A stretch of DNA of 14,069 bases from Clostridiales bacterium. GTDB taxonomy: Bacteria; Bacillota; Peptococcia; Peptococcales; Peptococcaceae. Position numbers and translations under genes: made by a program. Below, piece after piece: positions 6,360 through 13,518 of the stretch. The notes below the pieces were generated by a model. It made no database searches, was not told the DNA's origin, and was given only the letters and a program-made list of their open reading frames with translations. The stretch spans positions 1 to 14,069 of the forward strand of contig QAKL01000003.1 of NCBI GenBank assembly GCA_003343815.1, written 5' to 3'. Numbering within the stretch: the first letter of the stretch is position 1; every line of letters starts with the position of its first letter.

Positions 6360-7250
6360 CTACACCCGCAAATATTTGCGCACGGCAATATTGCTGCCGA
6401 TACCGCCTAACACCGCGCCGCCCAAAAGCAGGTACAATCCCACTTTGACTACTAACGTCCGGTCGGTGATTAAGCTCAAAAACGCGATATGCTCTCCGGC
6501 GTAGTCTATCGCCGCACCGTAGCCGAAATACAAAAGCAAAAACGCCACCGCGCCGCCGATGATGCCTAAAATCACACCCTCTAAGAAAAACGGGATTTTA
6601 ACATAAAAATCCGTTGCGCCGATATATTTCATGATCGCAATTTCCTCGCTGCGCGCCGAAACTGTGAGTCTGATCGTGCTATTCACCAAAACCAGCGCCG
6701 CCACAACCATTGCCGCAATGATGGCGATACAACCTCCCCACAGTGCTTTCGAAAATGCCGACATATTCTGCACCGTATCCTGCCCGTAGCGCACCAGCTC
6801 CACTCCAGCTAAATTTTCAATTACCGCAGCCGCGGCCGGCATTTTTTCGATTTCCTGCATTTTTACATAGTAAGCATCAGGAAGAGGATTCGTCCCGCCT
6901 AAAGCATTGGTTAATCCCGTTTCTCCGCCGAAACGCTCACCCATAATCGTAAGCGCCTCATCTTTAGTGACATAGCGCATACTGTCGAAACCGTCCAGCG
7001 ACTGGATCGCCTGCTCGATCGCTCCACGCTCATCCACCGTAACATCAGTATCCAAAAATACCACTATTTCCATATCATTTTCTAAATTTTGCTCGATATA
7101 TTGCCCGTTAGCGGAAATCAGCACCGCCGCCCCCAGCACCATAAAGGTAATCGCCACCGTAAGCACCGTCACGGCGACCATCGCTTTGTGCCGCCACAAA
7201 GCTCTGAAAGTATCTCGGAGGCCGTAGCGCAGATAATTTGTAATTTTCAT
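6360..7250 (-). CDS. ftsX: Cell division protein FtsX
   Basis: FtsX is the membrane half of the FtsEX complex, which converts ATP hydrolysis by FtsE into activation of peptidoglycan hydrolases outside the membrane. Four membrane segments are visible at about 23-45, 172-192, 219-244 and 265-287. The large extracellular domain between the first two holds the family signature NPLP (121-124). The cytoplasmic stretch RLTVSARSEEIAIMKYIGAT is the conserved coupling region of this transporter-like fold. Two ATGs stand in tandem; the second (7250) is chosen because AGGAGG lies 5 nt before it but only 2 nt before the first (7253). It follows ftsE by 13-16 bp and the two are surely co-transcribed. Confidence 0.95.
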   Translation of the reverse strand: MKITNYLRYGLRDTFRALWRHKAMVAVTVLTVAITFMVLGAAVLISANGQYIEQNLENDMEIVVFLDTDVTVDERGAIEQAIQSLDGFDSMRYVTKDEALTIMGERFGGETGLTNALGGTNPLPDAYYVKMQEIEKMPAAAAVIENLAGVELVRYGQDTVQNMSAFSKALWGGCIAIIAAMVVAALVLVNSTIRLTVSARSEEIAIMKYIGATDFYVKIPFFLEGVILGIIGGAVAFLLLYFGYGAAIDYAGEHIAFLSLITDRTLVVKVGLYLLLGGAVLGGIGSNIAVRKYLRV

Positions 7251-7266
7251 CATTCCCTCCTATCTC

Positions 7267-8502
7267 CTACTTAAAGGCCTCTAAAATCAATTTTTCCCAA
7301 TCATCATTTTGGCTTTTCGCTTCAGATGCTATGTTTGCCGCGTCTTTCATTTGCTGCTCCTGCTTATAATTTTTCTCCAAAAGCGCAGTATGCTCGACCG
7401 TTTCTTCCTTTTTTTCCAAAAGAGACTTTTCTTCTCTTTTTAAATTATTGCTTTTTTCCAGCACCGCCTTGATTTGCTCAGAGCGCAGGTTTTGCGTCTC
7501 CTCGATAGTTTTTGCAGGCTGTGACGCTTTAGCTTGAGCAAGCATCGGCTCGGCAGTTTTTCCTGCTTCCGCACCCAGTGTTTTCGTCTCATGGAGCAGT
7601 ATTTTTTTATCCATCTCGCGTCGGTCAGCCGACATAGTTTTGGCGTCCGCGGCCACATTTCTTTCGTAATTTTTCTTTTCTGTCTGTACTGCATCTGCCA
7701 TACTCAAGCGACTTTTCACCCGCCCGATCTCGTCTGTCGCCGCATGAAAACCGCGGTCGTTTTTCTCCTGCTCCGCTGCGTCCAAAAGCACGCTTGTGCT
7801 TCTTTGGACATTACTGTGCCCGATCGCGTAGCCCGCAAGCAAATTATCGTCGCCGACCAATCTGCCGTTCGCCAAAGTCAAGATACGATGATGGCTTTTT
7901 TCCACGATACCGCGGTCATGCGTCGCCATCAAAACAGTCGTCCCGCTTTCATTGATCTCATACAAAATATCCATGATTTCCCTGGATGTTTCAAAGTCCA
8001 AATTGCCGGTCGGCTCATCGGCTACCAAAATTTTCGGATTGTTCACTATCGCGCGGGCAATCGCCACCCTCTGCTGCTCACCGCCTGATAATTCTGCTGG
8101 GAAATGCTGTGCTCTGTTAGCCAGTCCCATCTGCCCCAAAGTATACATCGCGCGTTTTTTTACTTCATCGCGCCCATATCCCAGCGCCTCCATGGCGAAA
8201 GCCACATTTTCAAAGGCCGTGCGGTCGCTCAACAAGCGATAATTTTGAAAGACAAAGCCCATATTGCGGCGAAAAATAGGAATCTCGCGCTTTTTCAAGC
8301 GATGAATCCCCTTGCCGTCAATCAAGATACTGCCGCTTGTCGGCGCAATTTCTCTAATCATTAATTTGGTAAATGTCGACTTCCCGGCGCCGGAAGCTCC
8401 GATCAAAAAAGCAAACTCTCCGTCCTCGATTTTGACGTTAATATCTTTTAAGCCCACCGTACCGTTACGGTATTCTTTAGTTACATTGATAAATTGAATC
8501 AT
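7267..8502 (-). CDS. ftsE: Cell division ATP-binding protein FtsE with long C-terminal tail
   Basis: Residues 1 to about 220 are a complete FtsE ABC ATPase: Walker A GASGAGKST (35-43), Q-loop FQNYRLL (Q86), signature LSGGEQQR (138-145), Walker B ILVADEP (158-164, E163 catalytic) and switch histidine H195. It partners FtsX, encoded directly downstream. The protein is 411 residues, while FtsE is normally about 225-230. The extra 190 residues are rich in K, E, Q and A with no hydrophobic segment; about 335-385 (for example EKSNNLKREEKSLLEKKEET) looks like a coiled coil, and the tail ends DDWEKLILEAFK. The tail runs without stop or frame change to 14 bp before ftsX, so it is part of the gene. Its role is unknown. 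The SD (GGGGTAGAG) is only moderate. Confidence 0.94.
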   Translation of the reverse strand: MIQFINVTKEYRNGTVGLKDINVKIEDGEFAFLIGASGAGKSTFTKLMIREIAPTSGSILIDGKGIHRLKKREIPIFRRNMGFVFQNYRLLSDRTAFENVAFAMEALGYGRDEVKKRAMYTLGQMGLANRAQHFPAELSGGEQQRVAIARAIVNNPKILVADEPTGNLDFETSREIMDILYEINESGTTVLMATHDRGIVEKSHHRILTLANGRLVGDDNLLAGYAIGHSNVQRSTSVLLDAAEQEKNDRGFHAATDEIGRVKSRLSMADAVQTEKKNYERNVAADAKTMSADRREMDKKILLHETKTLGAEAGKTAEPMLAQAKASQPAKTIEETQNLRSEQIKAVLEKSNNLKREEKSLLEKKEETVEHTALLEKNYKQEQQMKDAANIASEAKSQNDDWEKLILEAFK

Positions 8503-8565
8503 TACTCTACCCCGCTTTATTCGCTTGATCCCGCTATCAAATTCTTCTTACGTTTTATGTTTGTC

Positions 8566-8577
8566 CGCCTATAGGCG
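8566..8577. repeat. Perfect 12-bp palindrome upstream of ftsE
   Basis: CGCCTATAGGCG is a perfect inverted repeat with no loop, G/C-rich in an A/T-rich gap. It lies about 64 bp before the ftsE start and just after the possible ftsE promoter, where an operator could sit. It may be chance. The remaining gap (8503-8696) holds no gene or RNA I can recognise. Confidence 0.35.
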
Positions 8578-8586
8578 CACTCTTTT

Positions 8587-8615
8587 ATTTTGCCACGTTC
8601 AGCGCTATTTTGCAA
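8587..8615 (-). promoter_or_regulatory. Possible promoter of ftsE-ftsX-ctpA
   Basis: Minus strand: TTGCAA (8615 to 8610), 17-bp spacer, then CAAAAT (8592 to 8587), preceded by TGG as in an extended -10. Both boxes match only 4/6. A promoter is expected because a terminator lies just upstream at 8697-8724. Confidence 0.4.
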
Positions 8616-8696
8616 AGGAAATTTTCAAAAATAAGCATATCTTAATATTTTTTACTCTTTCCTAACATTTCTAACGCATTTTCTATGTAATCCGAC

Positions 8697-8724
8697 AAAA
8701 TCCCTACTGAAAAGTAGGGATTTT
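8697..8724 (-). terminator. Rho-independent terminator after the transketolase genes
   Basis: AAAATCCCTAC and GTAGGGATTTT form an 11-bp stem around a 6-nt loop. On the minus strand the G/C core is followed by TTTT, giving a standard intrinsic terminator 14 bp after the C-terminal transketolase gene. Its symmetric A/T ends would also allow it to work on the other strand. Confidence 0.87.
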
Positions 8725-8737
8725 GCTCATCATTTAT

Positions 8738-9676
8738 TTACGCCTTGCGGTCAATTGCCGCTTTAGCTTTTTCCGCGATTTTTTCTGCCGTTAAGCCATA
8801 GGCTTTTAATAACTCATCCGGCAGTCCCGACTGCCCGAATTTATCCTCAACCCCAACTCTCTCCATCGGGATCGGGCAATTTTCGACCAATACTTCTGCC
8901 ACAGCCGAGCCTAAGCCGCCCAAAATGGTGTGCTCTTCGCAAGTAACCGCCGCTTTGGTTTCCTCTGCCATTTTCACAATTAATGCGGTATCTAACGGTT
9001 TAATCGTGCTTAAATTAACCACCGCCGCGTTAATACCGTCACTCGCTAAAATTTCTGCCGCCTTTAACGCCGTTTCCACCATGATCCCGCAGGCGAACAA
9101 GGTAACATCGGTACCTTCTTTGACAACAGTACCTTTGCCGATGCGGAATTTATAATTTTCATCAAAAATAGTCTCTACTTTGGAGCGTCCCAAACGGATA
9201 TACACCGGACCTTTATATTCTGCCGCCGCTTTTACCGCTGCCGCAGCCTCGACGCCGTCTGCCGGGACGATAACCGTCATATTGGGAAGCGCACGCATAA
9301 GAGCAATATCCTCCAGCATCTGGTGCGAACCGCCGTCTTCGCCTACAGTGAGTCCGGCATGAGTTGCCGCGATTTTCACATTTAATTTCGGATAAGCGAT
9401 CGAATTACGAATCTGATCATAGGCTCTGCCGGTCGCAAATACCGCAAAGCTCGAAGCAAACGGAACCTTGCCCGCCGCAGCCAGTCCGGCTGCCACGCCC
9501 ATCAGATTTTGCTCGGCGATACCCATGTTAAAAAATCTCTCCGGATATGCGTCTTTAAAATTACAAGTCTTGGTCGATTTCGATAAATCGGCGTCCAAAA
9601 CCACAATATTTTCATTTTCTTTGCCCAGCTCCACCAAGGCCAAACCATAAGCGTCACGGGTAGCTTGTTTACTCAT
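8738..9676 (-). CDS. Transketolase, C-terminal subunit
   Basis: This 312-residue protein corresponds to the pyrimidine-binding and C-terminal domains of transketolase, which moves two-carbon units between sugar phosphates in the non-oxidative pentose phosphate pathway. The catalytic glutamate that activates thiamine diphosphate is in FFNMGIAEQN (E55). THAGLTVGEDGGSHQ (about 109-123) is the conserved substrate loop, and GLPDELLKAYGLT is typical of the C-terminal domain. It acts as a heterodimer-type enzyme with the N-terminal subunit, encoded 16 bp upstream; a GAGGGG SD precedes its ATG. Split transketolases are common in Firmicutes and archaea. A 1-deoxyxylulose-5-phosphate synthase-like role is less likely because the transketolase loop motifs match better. 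Confidence 0.92.
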   Translation of the reverse strand: MSKQATRDAYGLALVELGKENENIVVLDADLSKSTKTCNFKDAYPERFFNMGIAEQNLMGVAAGLAAAGKVPFASSFAVFATGRAYDQIRNSIAYPKLNVKIAATHAGLTVGEDGGSHQMLEDIALMRALPNMTVIVPADGVEAAAAVKAAAEYKGPVYIRLGRSKVETIFDENYKFRIGKGTVVKEGTDVTLFACGIMVETALKAAEILASDGINAAVVNLSTIKPLDTALIVKMAEETKAAVTCEEHTILGGLGSAVAEVLVENCPIPMERVGVEDKFGQSGLPDELLKAYGLTAEKIAEKAKAAIDRKA

Positions 9677-9692
9677 ATTCTTCCCCTCACTT

Positions 9693-10511
9693 TTACTTCA
9701 GTTCGTTTAATGCGACGACTACCTGCTCGGCACTCGGTGCGCTGCCGTGCCACGAAGCCTGATTTTCCATAAAGGACACACCTTTGCCTTTAACCGTATG
9801 CGCGACAATCACGCTCGGGCAGCCTTTATTAGCTTTAGCTCGCTTCAAAGCCTCCTCAATAGCTTGGAAATCATGACCGTCGATTTCCTGCACAAACCAG
9901 CCGAACGCTTTGAATTTCTCCCCGATCGGTGCCGGAGACATGACGTCGATAATATTGCCGTCGATTTGCAAACCGTTATTATCCACAAAAGCGATCAAAT
10001 TATCCAATTTATAATGAGCCGCCGCCATCGCAGCCTCCCAAACTTGACCTTCTTCTAATTCGCCGTCGCCTAAAAGCGTAAACACGCGATGCTCGGCTTT
10101 ATCTAATTTTCCGGCTATCGCCATGCCGACTGCCGCCGAAATACCCGTGCCTAACGAGCCCGTCGACATATCCACGCCCGGCACTTTATTCATATCCGGA
10201 TGCCCCTGGAGCTTCGAGCCGAATTTACGCAAAGTATACAAACTTTCCCTCGGAAAGTACCCTCTATGTGCCAATACCGCATATAAAAGTGGCGCCGCAT
10301 GACCTTTGGATAAAACAAAACGATCTCTTTCTTTCCAGTCAGCCTCCAAAGGATCAATATTCATCTCGGTAAAGTATAAATACGTCACGATCTCTACCGC
10401 CGATAAGGACCCGCCCGGATGACCGGATTTCGCCTCACCGATCATCTCGACAATATCTCTCCTAATAGCTTTCGCCATATCCTCTAATTTTTTTACTGCA
10501 TGCTCGTCCAT
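9693..10511 (-). CDS. Transketolase, N-terminal subunit
   Basis: This is the diphosphate-binding half of a split transketolase. The thiamine-diphosphate/Mg motif runs from GDGE (148-151) to NN (178-179). Conserved histidines lie in KSGHPGGS (H31) and SKGHAAP (H71), with GHPD at about 103-106. The 272-residue length fits this subunit. The ATG at 10511 is chosen because AGGGGGA sits 8 nt upstream and a strong promoter occurs at 10567-10594. The frame is open to 10619, but that extension would include the promoter and reads as nonsense. It is the first gene of a two-gene operon. Confidence 0.93.
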   Translation of the reverse strand: MDEHAVKKLEDMAKAIRRDIVEMIGEAKSGHPGGSLSAVEIVTYLYFTEMNIDPLEADWKERDRFVLSKGHAAPLLYAVLAHRGYFPRESLYTLRKFGSKLQGHPDMNKVPGVDMSTGSLGTGISAAVGMAIAGKLDKAEHRVFTLLGDGELEEGQVWEAAMAAAHYKLDNLIAFVDNNGLQIDGNIIDVMSPAPIGEKFKAFGWFVQEIDGHDFQAIEEALKRAKANKGCPSVIVAHTVKGKGVSFMENQASWHGSAPSAEQVVVALNELK

Positions 10512-10566
10512 TAAAATTATCCCCCTAAAATAGAGCTCTTGATGAAAAAACCATACTTTGAAAAAT

Positions 10567-10594
10567 ATTATAGCACAAAATCCCGTCTTATCAA
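10567..10594 (-). promoter_or_regulatory. Transketolase operon promoter (extended -10)
   Basis: Minus strand: TTGATA (10594 to 10589), 16-bp spacer, TATAAT (10572 to 10567) preceded by TGC, giving the extended motif TGnTATAAT. Transcription would start near 10560, about 50 nt before the ATG. This is the best promoter in the divergent gap; the A/T-rich stretch between about 10600 and 10728 shows no other feature. Confidence 0.8.
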
Positions 10595-10728
10595 ATAGCT
10601 TTTTCACAAAAAAACACACAAATTATATTATTTTTTCGATATATTTATCCAATATTTACTATTTATTTTTTTCTGCCCCTTTTTCAAGTGAAATCTATAA
10701 ATATTGATTACAGTATCGCTTTTTTCTC

Positions 10729-10757
10729 TTGTACATTTTACCGATAAGTATTATAAT
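10729..10757 (+). promoter_or_regulatory. Promoter of the uppS-cdsA-dxr-rseP operon
   Basis: A perfect TATAAT at 10752-10757 lies 17 bp after TTGTAC (10729-10734), a weak -35 keeping only the TTG. Transcription would start near 10764, giving a leader of about 38 nt. It diverges from the transketolase promoter about 135 bp away. Confidence 0.6.
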
Positions 10758-10801
10758 AGTAGGGATTATGATGGGAAATTAGAGCAAAGCAGGTGAAAAA
10801 A

Positions 10802-11548
10802 ATGCCCACACGCACAGAAAATCTAAGCACAGATATTGATTATAAAAATATTCCCGCCCATGTGGCGATTATCATGGACGGCAACGGCCGCTGGGCGCAG
10901 AAAAAAGGCTTGCCTCGCACTTTCGGTCACCGTAAAGGCATGGAGGCCTTGGAGCGCACGGTCGAGGCGGCGTTGGATTTTAATATTAAATATTTGACGC
11001 TTTACGCTTTTTCGACTGAAAACTGGAAGCGTCCGCTTGAAGAAGTCGGGATGCTGATGAATCTTTTGATCGAATTCGTCGACAAAAAAATTGCCGAGCT
11101 CGACCGCCAGGGTGTCAGAATGCGCCATATCGGCAGCCGCGAGCACGTCGCGCCGAAAGTCCTCGAAAAAATCAAATTGGCCGAGGAAAGAACCTCCCAC
11201 AATGACCGTCTCATCTTAAATTTGGCTTTTAATTACGGCAGCCGCCAGGAAATCACCATGGCGGTGCAAAAAATCGCCCAAAAAGTGCAGATAGGCGAAA
11301 TCTCTCCGTCCGAAATCACGCCCGAAACCATTAACAATTTCCTAATGACCGCTGATATGCCCGATCCCGACTTATTAATCCGCACCGGCGGCGAAATGCG
11401 TATCAGCAACTATCTTTTGTGGCAGATAGCCTACAGCGAAATATATATCACCGACATTTTTTGGCCGGATTTCACTAAAGACGATTTTTTAGAGGCTCTC
11501 TTGGCTTACCAAAAAAGAGACCGCAGATATGGAGGATTGGACAAATAA
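10802..11548 (+). CDS. uppS: Undecaprenyl diphosphate synthase (cis-prenyltransferase)
   Basis: UppS condenses eight isopentenyl diphosphates onto farnesyl diphosphate to make the C55 lipid carrier for cell-wall synthesis. All family motifs are present: HVAIIMDGNGRWA with catalytic D26, FGHRKG (41-46), YAFSTENWKRP (68-78), RHIG, LNLAFNYGSRQE (139-150), and PDPDLLIRTGGE followed by ISNYLLWQ (201-208). The 248-residue length is normal. I chose the ATG at 10802, which has AGGTGA about 6 nt upstream. An in-frame GTG at 10793 is part of that SD and is unlikely to be the start. The stop overlaps the cdsA start (TAATG), implying translational coupling. Confidence 0.96.
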   Translation: MPTRTENLSTDIDYKNIPAHVAIIMDGNGRWAQKKGLPRTFGHRKGMEALERTVEAALDFNIKYLTLYAFSTENWKRPLEEVGMLMNLLIEFVDKKIAELDRQGVRMRHIGSREHVAPKVLEKIKLAEERTSHNDRLILNLAFNYGSRQEITMAVQKIAQKVQIGEISPSEITPETINNFLMTADMPDPDLLIRTGGEMRISNYLLWQIAYSEIYITDIFWPDFTKDDFLEALLAYQKRDRRYGGLDK

Positions 11549-12330
11549 TGGGTAAAAGAATTTTAACCGCCGTGATCGGCGTTCCCGTGTTACTTGGCTT
11601 ATTATATCTTGGCGGACTGCCGTGGCTTTTATTTATCGCCGCCTTAATGGCTATAGCCGCCTTTGAGATGGCGCGCATCGCCCGTCATATGAATCTAAAT
11701 GTTGCTCTTTGGGCTGTATGGCTCTCCGACGCGGTAATGCTTATCGCTATTTATTTGAACAGTGCGTATTGGACTGCTTTAGGTATCGCTGTAGGATTTA
11801 TCTGCATCATCGGGCAGGGCGTTTTTACCTATCCGAATTTTCGTCTGGAAGAAATGGCGATGAGCTTTTTTACCTTGATTTACACCGGCTGGGGTCTGTG
11901 CCATTTAATTTTGCTGGAGCAAACAAGCGTTTATCTTTTAGTTTATCTTTTCTTAGCTATCTGGGGCAGCGACTCGGGAGCTTACTTTGTCGGCCGTGCT
12001 TTCGGCAGACACAAGCTTGCCCCTCATTTAAGCCCCAAAAAAACTATTGAGGGCTCTATCGGCGGTATCCTCTGCGCCGTACTTTTAGTCGTCTTATTTA
12101 ATGTCTATTTAGGCGAAAACATGTTATTCAAATATGTAGAAGTCATTCTCTTTGGCGTGCTTATCTCCATTATCGGGCAAATCGGCGATTTAGCCGAAAG
12201 TATGCTCAAGCGCTTCGCCGATGTCAAGGACTCCGGCAATATCCTACCTGGGCATGGCGGTATTTTAGACCGCTTTGACAGTATCATCATGGCAGCGCCG
12301 TTCGTCCTTTATTTACACATTTTATTTTAA
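11548..12330 (+). CDS. cdsA: Phosphatidate cytidylyltransferase (CDP-diacylglycerol synthase)
   Basis: CdsA makes CDP-diacylglycerol from phosphatidic acid and CTP, the branch point of phospholipid synthesis, in the cytoplasmic membrane. The 260-residue protein is mostly membrane segments, starting with hydrophobic stretches at about 8-38 and 52-72. The family signature occupies residues 218-244: SMLKR, then D225 and KD, then HGG (236-238) and DRFD (241-244). WGSDSGAYFVGR (139-150) and LSPKKTIEGS (161-170) are the other conserved loops. The ATG overlaps the uppS stop by one base. Length and motifs are complete. Confidence 0.95.
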   Translation: MGKRILTAVIGVPVLLGLLYLGGLPWLLFIAALMAIAAFEMARIARHMNLNVALWAVWLSDAVMLIAIYLNSAYWTALGIAVGFICIIGQGVFTYPNFRLEEMAMSFFTLIYTGWGLCHLILLEQTSVYLLVYLFLAIWGSDSGAYFVGRAFGRHKLAPHLSPKKTIEGSIGGILCAVLLVVLFNVYLGENMLFKYVEVILFGVLISIIGQIGDLAESMLKRFADVKDSGNILPGHGGILDRFDSIIMAAPFVLYLHILF

Positions 12331-12345
12331 TTAAGGAGCAGTAAA

Positions 12346-13500
12346 ATGAAAAAATTAGCTATTTTGGGTTCTACCGGCTCCATCGGTACTCAGACATTGC
12401 AGGTCGTCGATGAGTTTCCCCAACTTTTCAGCGTTGAAATTTTAGCCGCCAATCATAATTGGCAGCTTGTAGGTGAGCAAGCACGCAAATATAAACCTAA
12501 ATTTGTCGTTTTAAACAATAAATCTGCCTACGAGCATCTCGCAGGCGAGTGGCGTGATGAAAACATAAAACTTTTATACGGCATGGAGAATTTACTTAAA
12601 ATTTTAGGTGAAACTCCCTTAGACATGGTTGTCGGCGCGATGGGCGGCGCGATAGGCATCGCTCCCACTTTGCGCGCTTTAGAGTTAGGCATTGACGTCG
12701 CCTTAGCCAATAAAGAAACCATTGTCGCCGGAGGAGATTTAGTCCGTCTGGCGCAGGAAAAAAGCGGCGCGAAAATTCTCCCCGTGGACAGCGAGCACTC
12801 CGCGATTTTTCAGTGCATGGAGCACGCCCACGGCGCTTTCTCCAAAATATTGCTGACTGCTTCCGGCGGACCTTTCCGCGAATTCACTAAAGAAGAACTC
12901 TACCGCGTCAAGCCCGCACAGGCTTTAAAGCACCCCAACTGGACGATGGGACGCAAAATCACTATTGACTCCGCAACTTTGATGAATAAAGGACTGGAGA
13001 TCATTGAAGCCCGCTGGCTATTTAATGTAGACTACGACAACATCCGTGTCTTAGTCCATCCGCAGAGCGTCGTCCATTCACTCGTTGAATTCGGCGACGG
13101 GGCGATCATCGGGCATTTAGGCGCAGCCGACATGCGTATCCCTATCCAGTATGCCCTCACTTATCCTGAGAGAATGCCTAACAGTTTTCCTAAAATTGAT
13201 TTGGCCAAATTATCAGGATTAACTTTTCACGATCCCGATCGCGAGAAATTTCCCTGTTTAGATTTGGCCGTCACCGCCGGCAAAACAGGCGGCTCACTGC
13301 CTACCGTGATGAATGCCGCCAATGAAATCGCCGTCCAAGCTTTCCTCGACGAACAAATCGGTTTTATGGATATTCCGGCCTTAGTCGAAAAAGTCATGCA
13401 AAAGCACACCTCCGTACCTATCGAATCCTTTGAGCAGCTTTTGGCAATCGACCGCGAAAGTCGCATAATCAGCGAAAATTTGGTCAAAGCTAAGCATTAA
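12346..13500 (+). CDS. dxr: 1-deoxy-D-xylulose 5-phosphate reductoisomerase
   Basis: Dxr converts 1-deoxyxylulose 5-phosphate to 2-C-methyl-D-erythritol 4-phosphate with NADPH, the committed step of the MEP isoprenoid pathway. The NADPH-binding loop is GSTGSIG (8-14). Metal ligands are D148 and E150 (PVDSEHSAI) and E218 (NKGLEIIEARWLF). The substrate loop HPNWTMG (196-202) and SGGPFRE are intact. The 384-residue length is typical. AAGGAG sits 7 nt before the ATG, 15 bp after cdsA. Its presence shows that this organism uses the MEP route, feeding uppS in the same operon. Confidence 0.97.
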   Translation: MKKLAILGSTGSIGTQTLQVVDEFPQLFSVEILAANHNWQLVGEQARKYKPKFVVLNNKSAYEHLAGEWRDENIKLLYGMENLLKILGETPLDMVVGAMGGAIGIAPTLRALELGIDVALANKETIVAGGDLVRLAQEKSGAKILPVDSEHSAIFQCMEHAHGAFSKILLTASGGPFREFTKEELYRVKPAQALKHPNWTMGRKITIDSATLMNKGLEIIEARWLFNVDYDNIRVLVHPQSVVHSLVEFGDGAIIGHLGAADMRIPIQYALTYPERMPNSFPKIDLAKLSGLTFHDPDREKFPCLDLAVTAGKTGGSLPTVMNAANEIAVQAFLDEQIGFMDIPALVEKVMQKHTSVPIESFEQLLAIDRESRIISENLVKAKH

Positions 13501-13518
13501 TTGCCAAAGGAGGTTTCT

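Noticed and set aside
7440..7694. 84-residue Arg/Lys/Cys-rich minus-strand frame inside the ftsE tail
   Set aside because: It is a shadow of the Lys/Glu-rich tail read in another frame, without an SD. It was considered as evidence of a frameshift, but the main frame is continuous up to ftsX.
7534..8088. 184-residue plus-strand frame opposite ftsE
   Set aside because: It is antisense to the conserved ATPase domain and the tail, has no recognisable family, and the minus-strand frame carries all ABC motifs.
10512..10619. N-terminal extension of the transketolase N-subunit
   Set aside because: It spans the predicted promoter and SD. The family N-terminus begins at the ATG at 10511.
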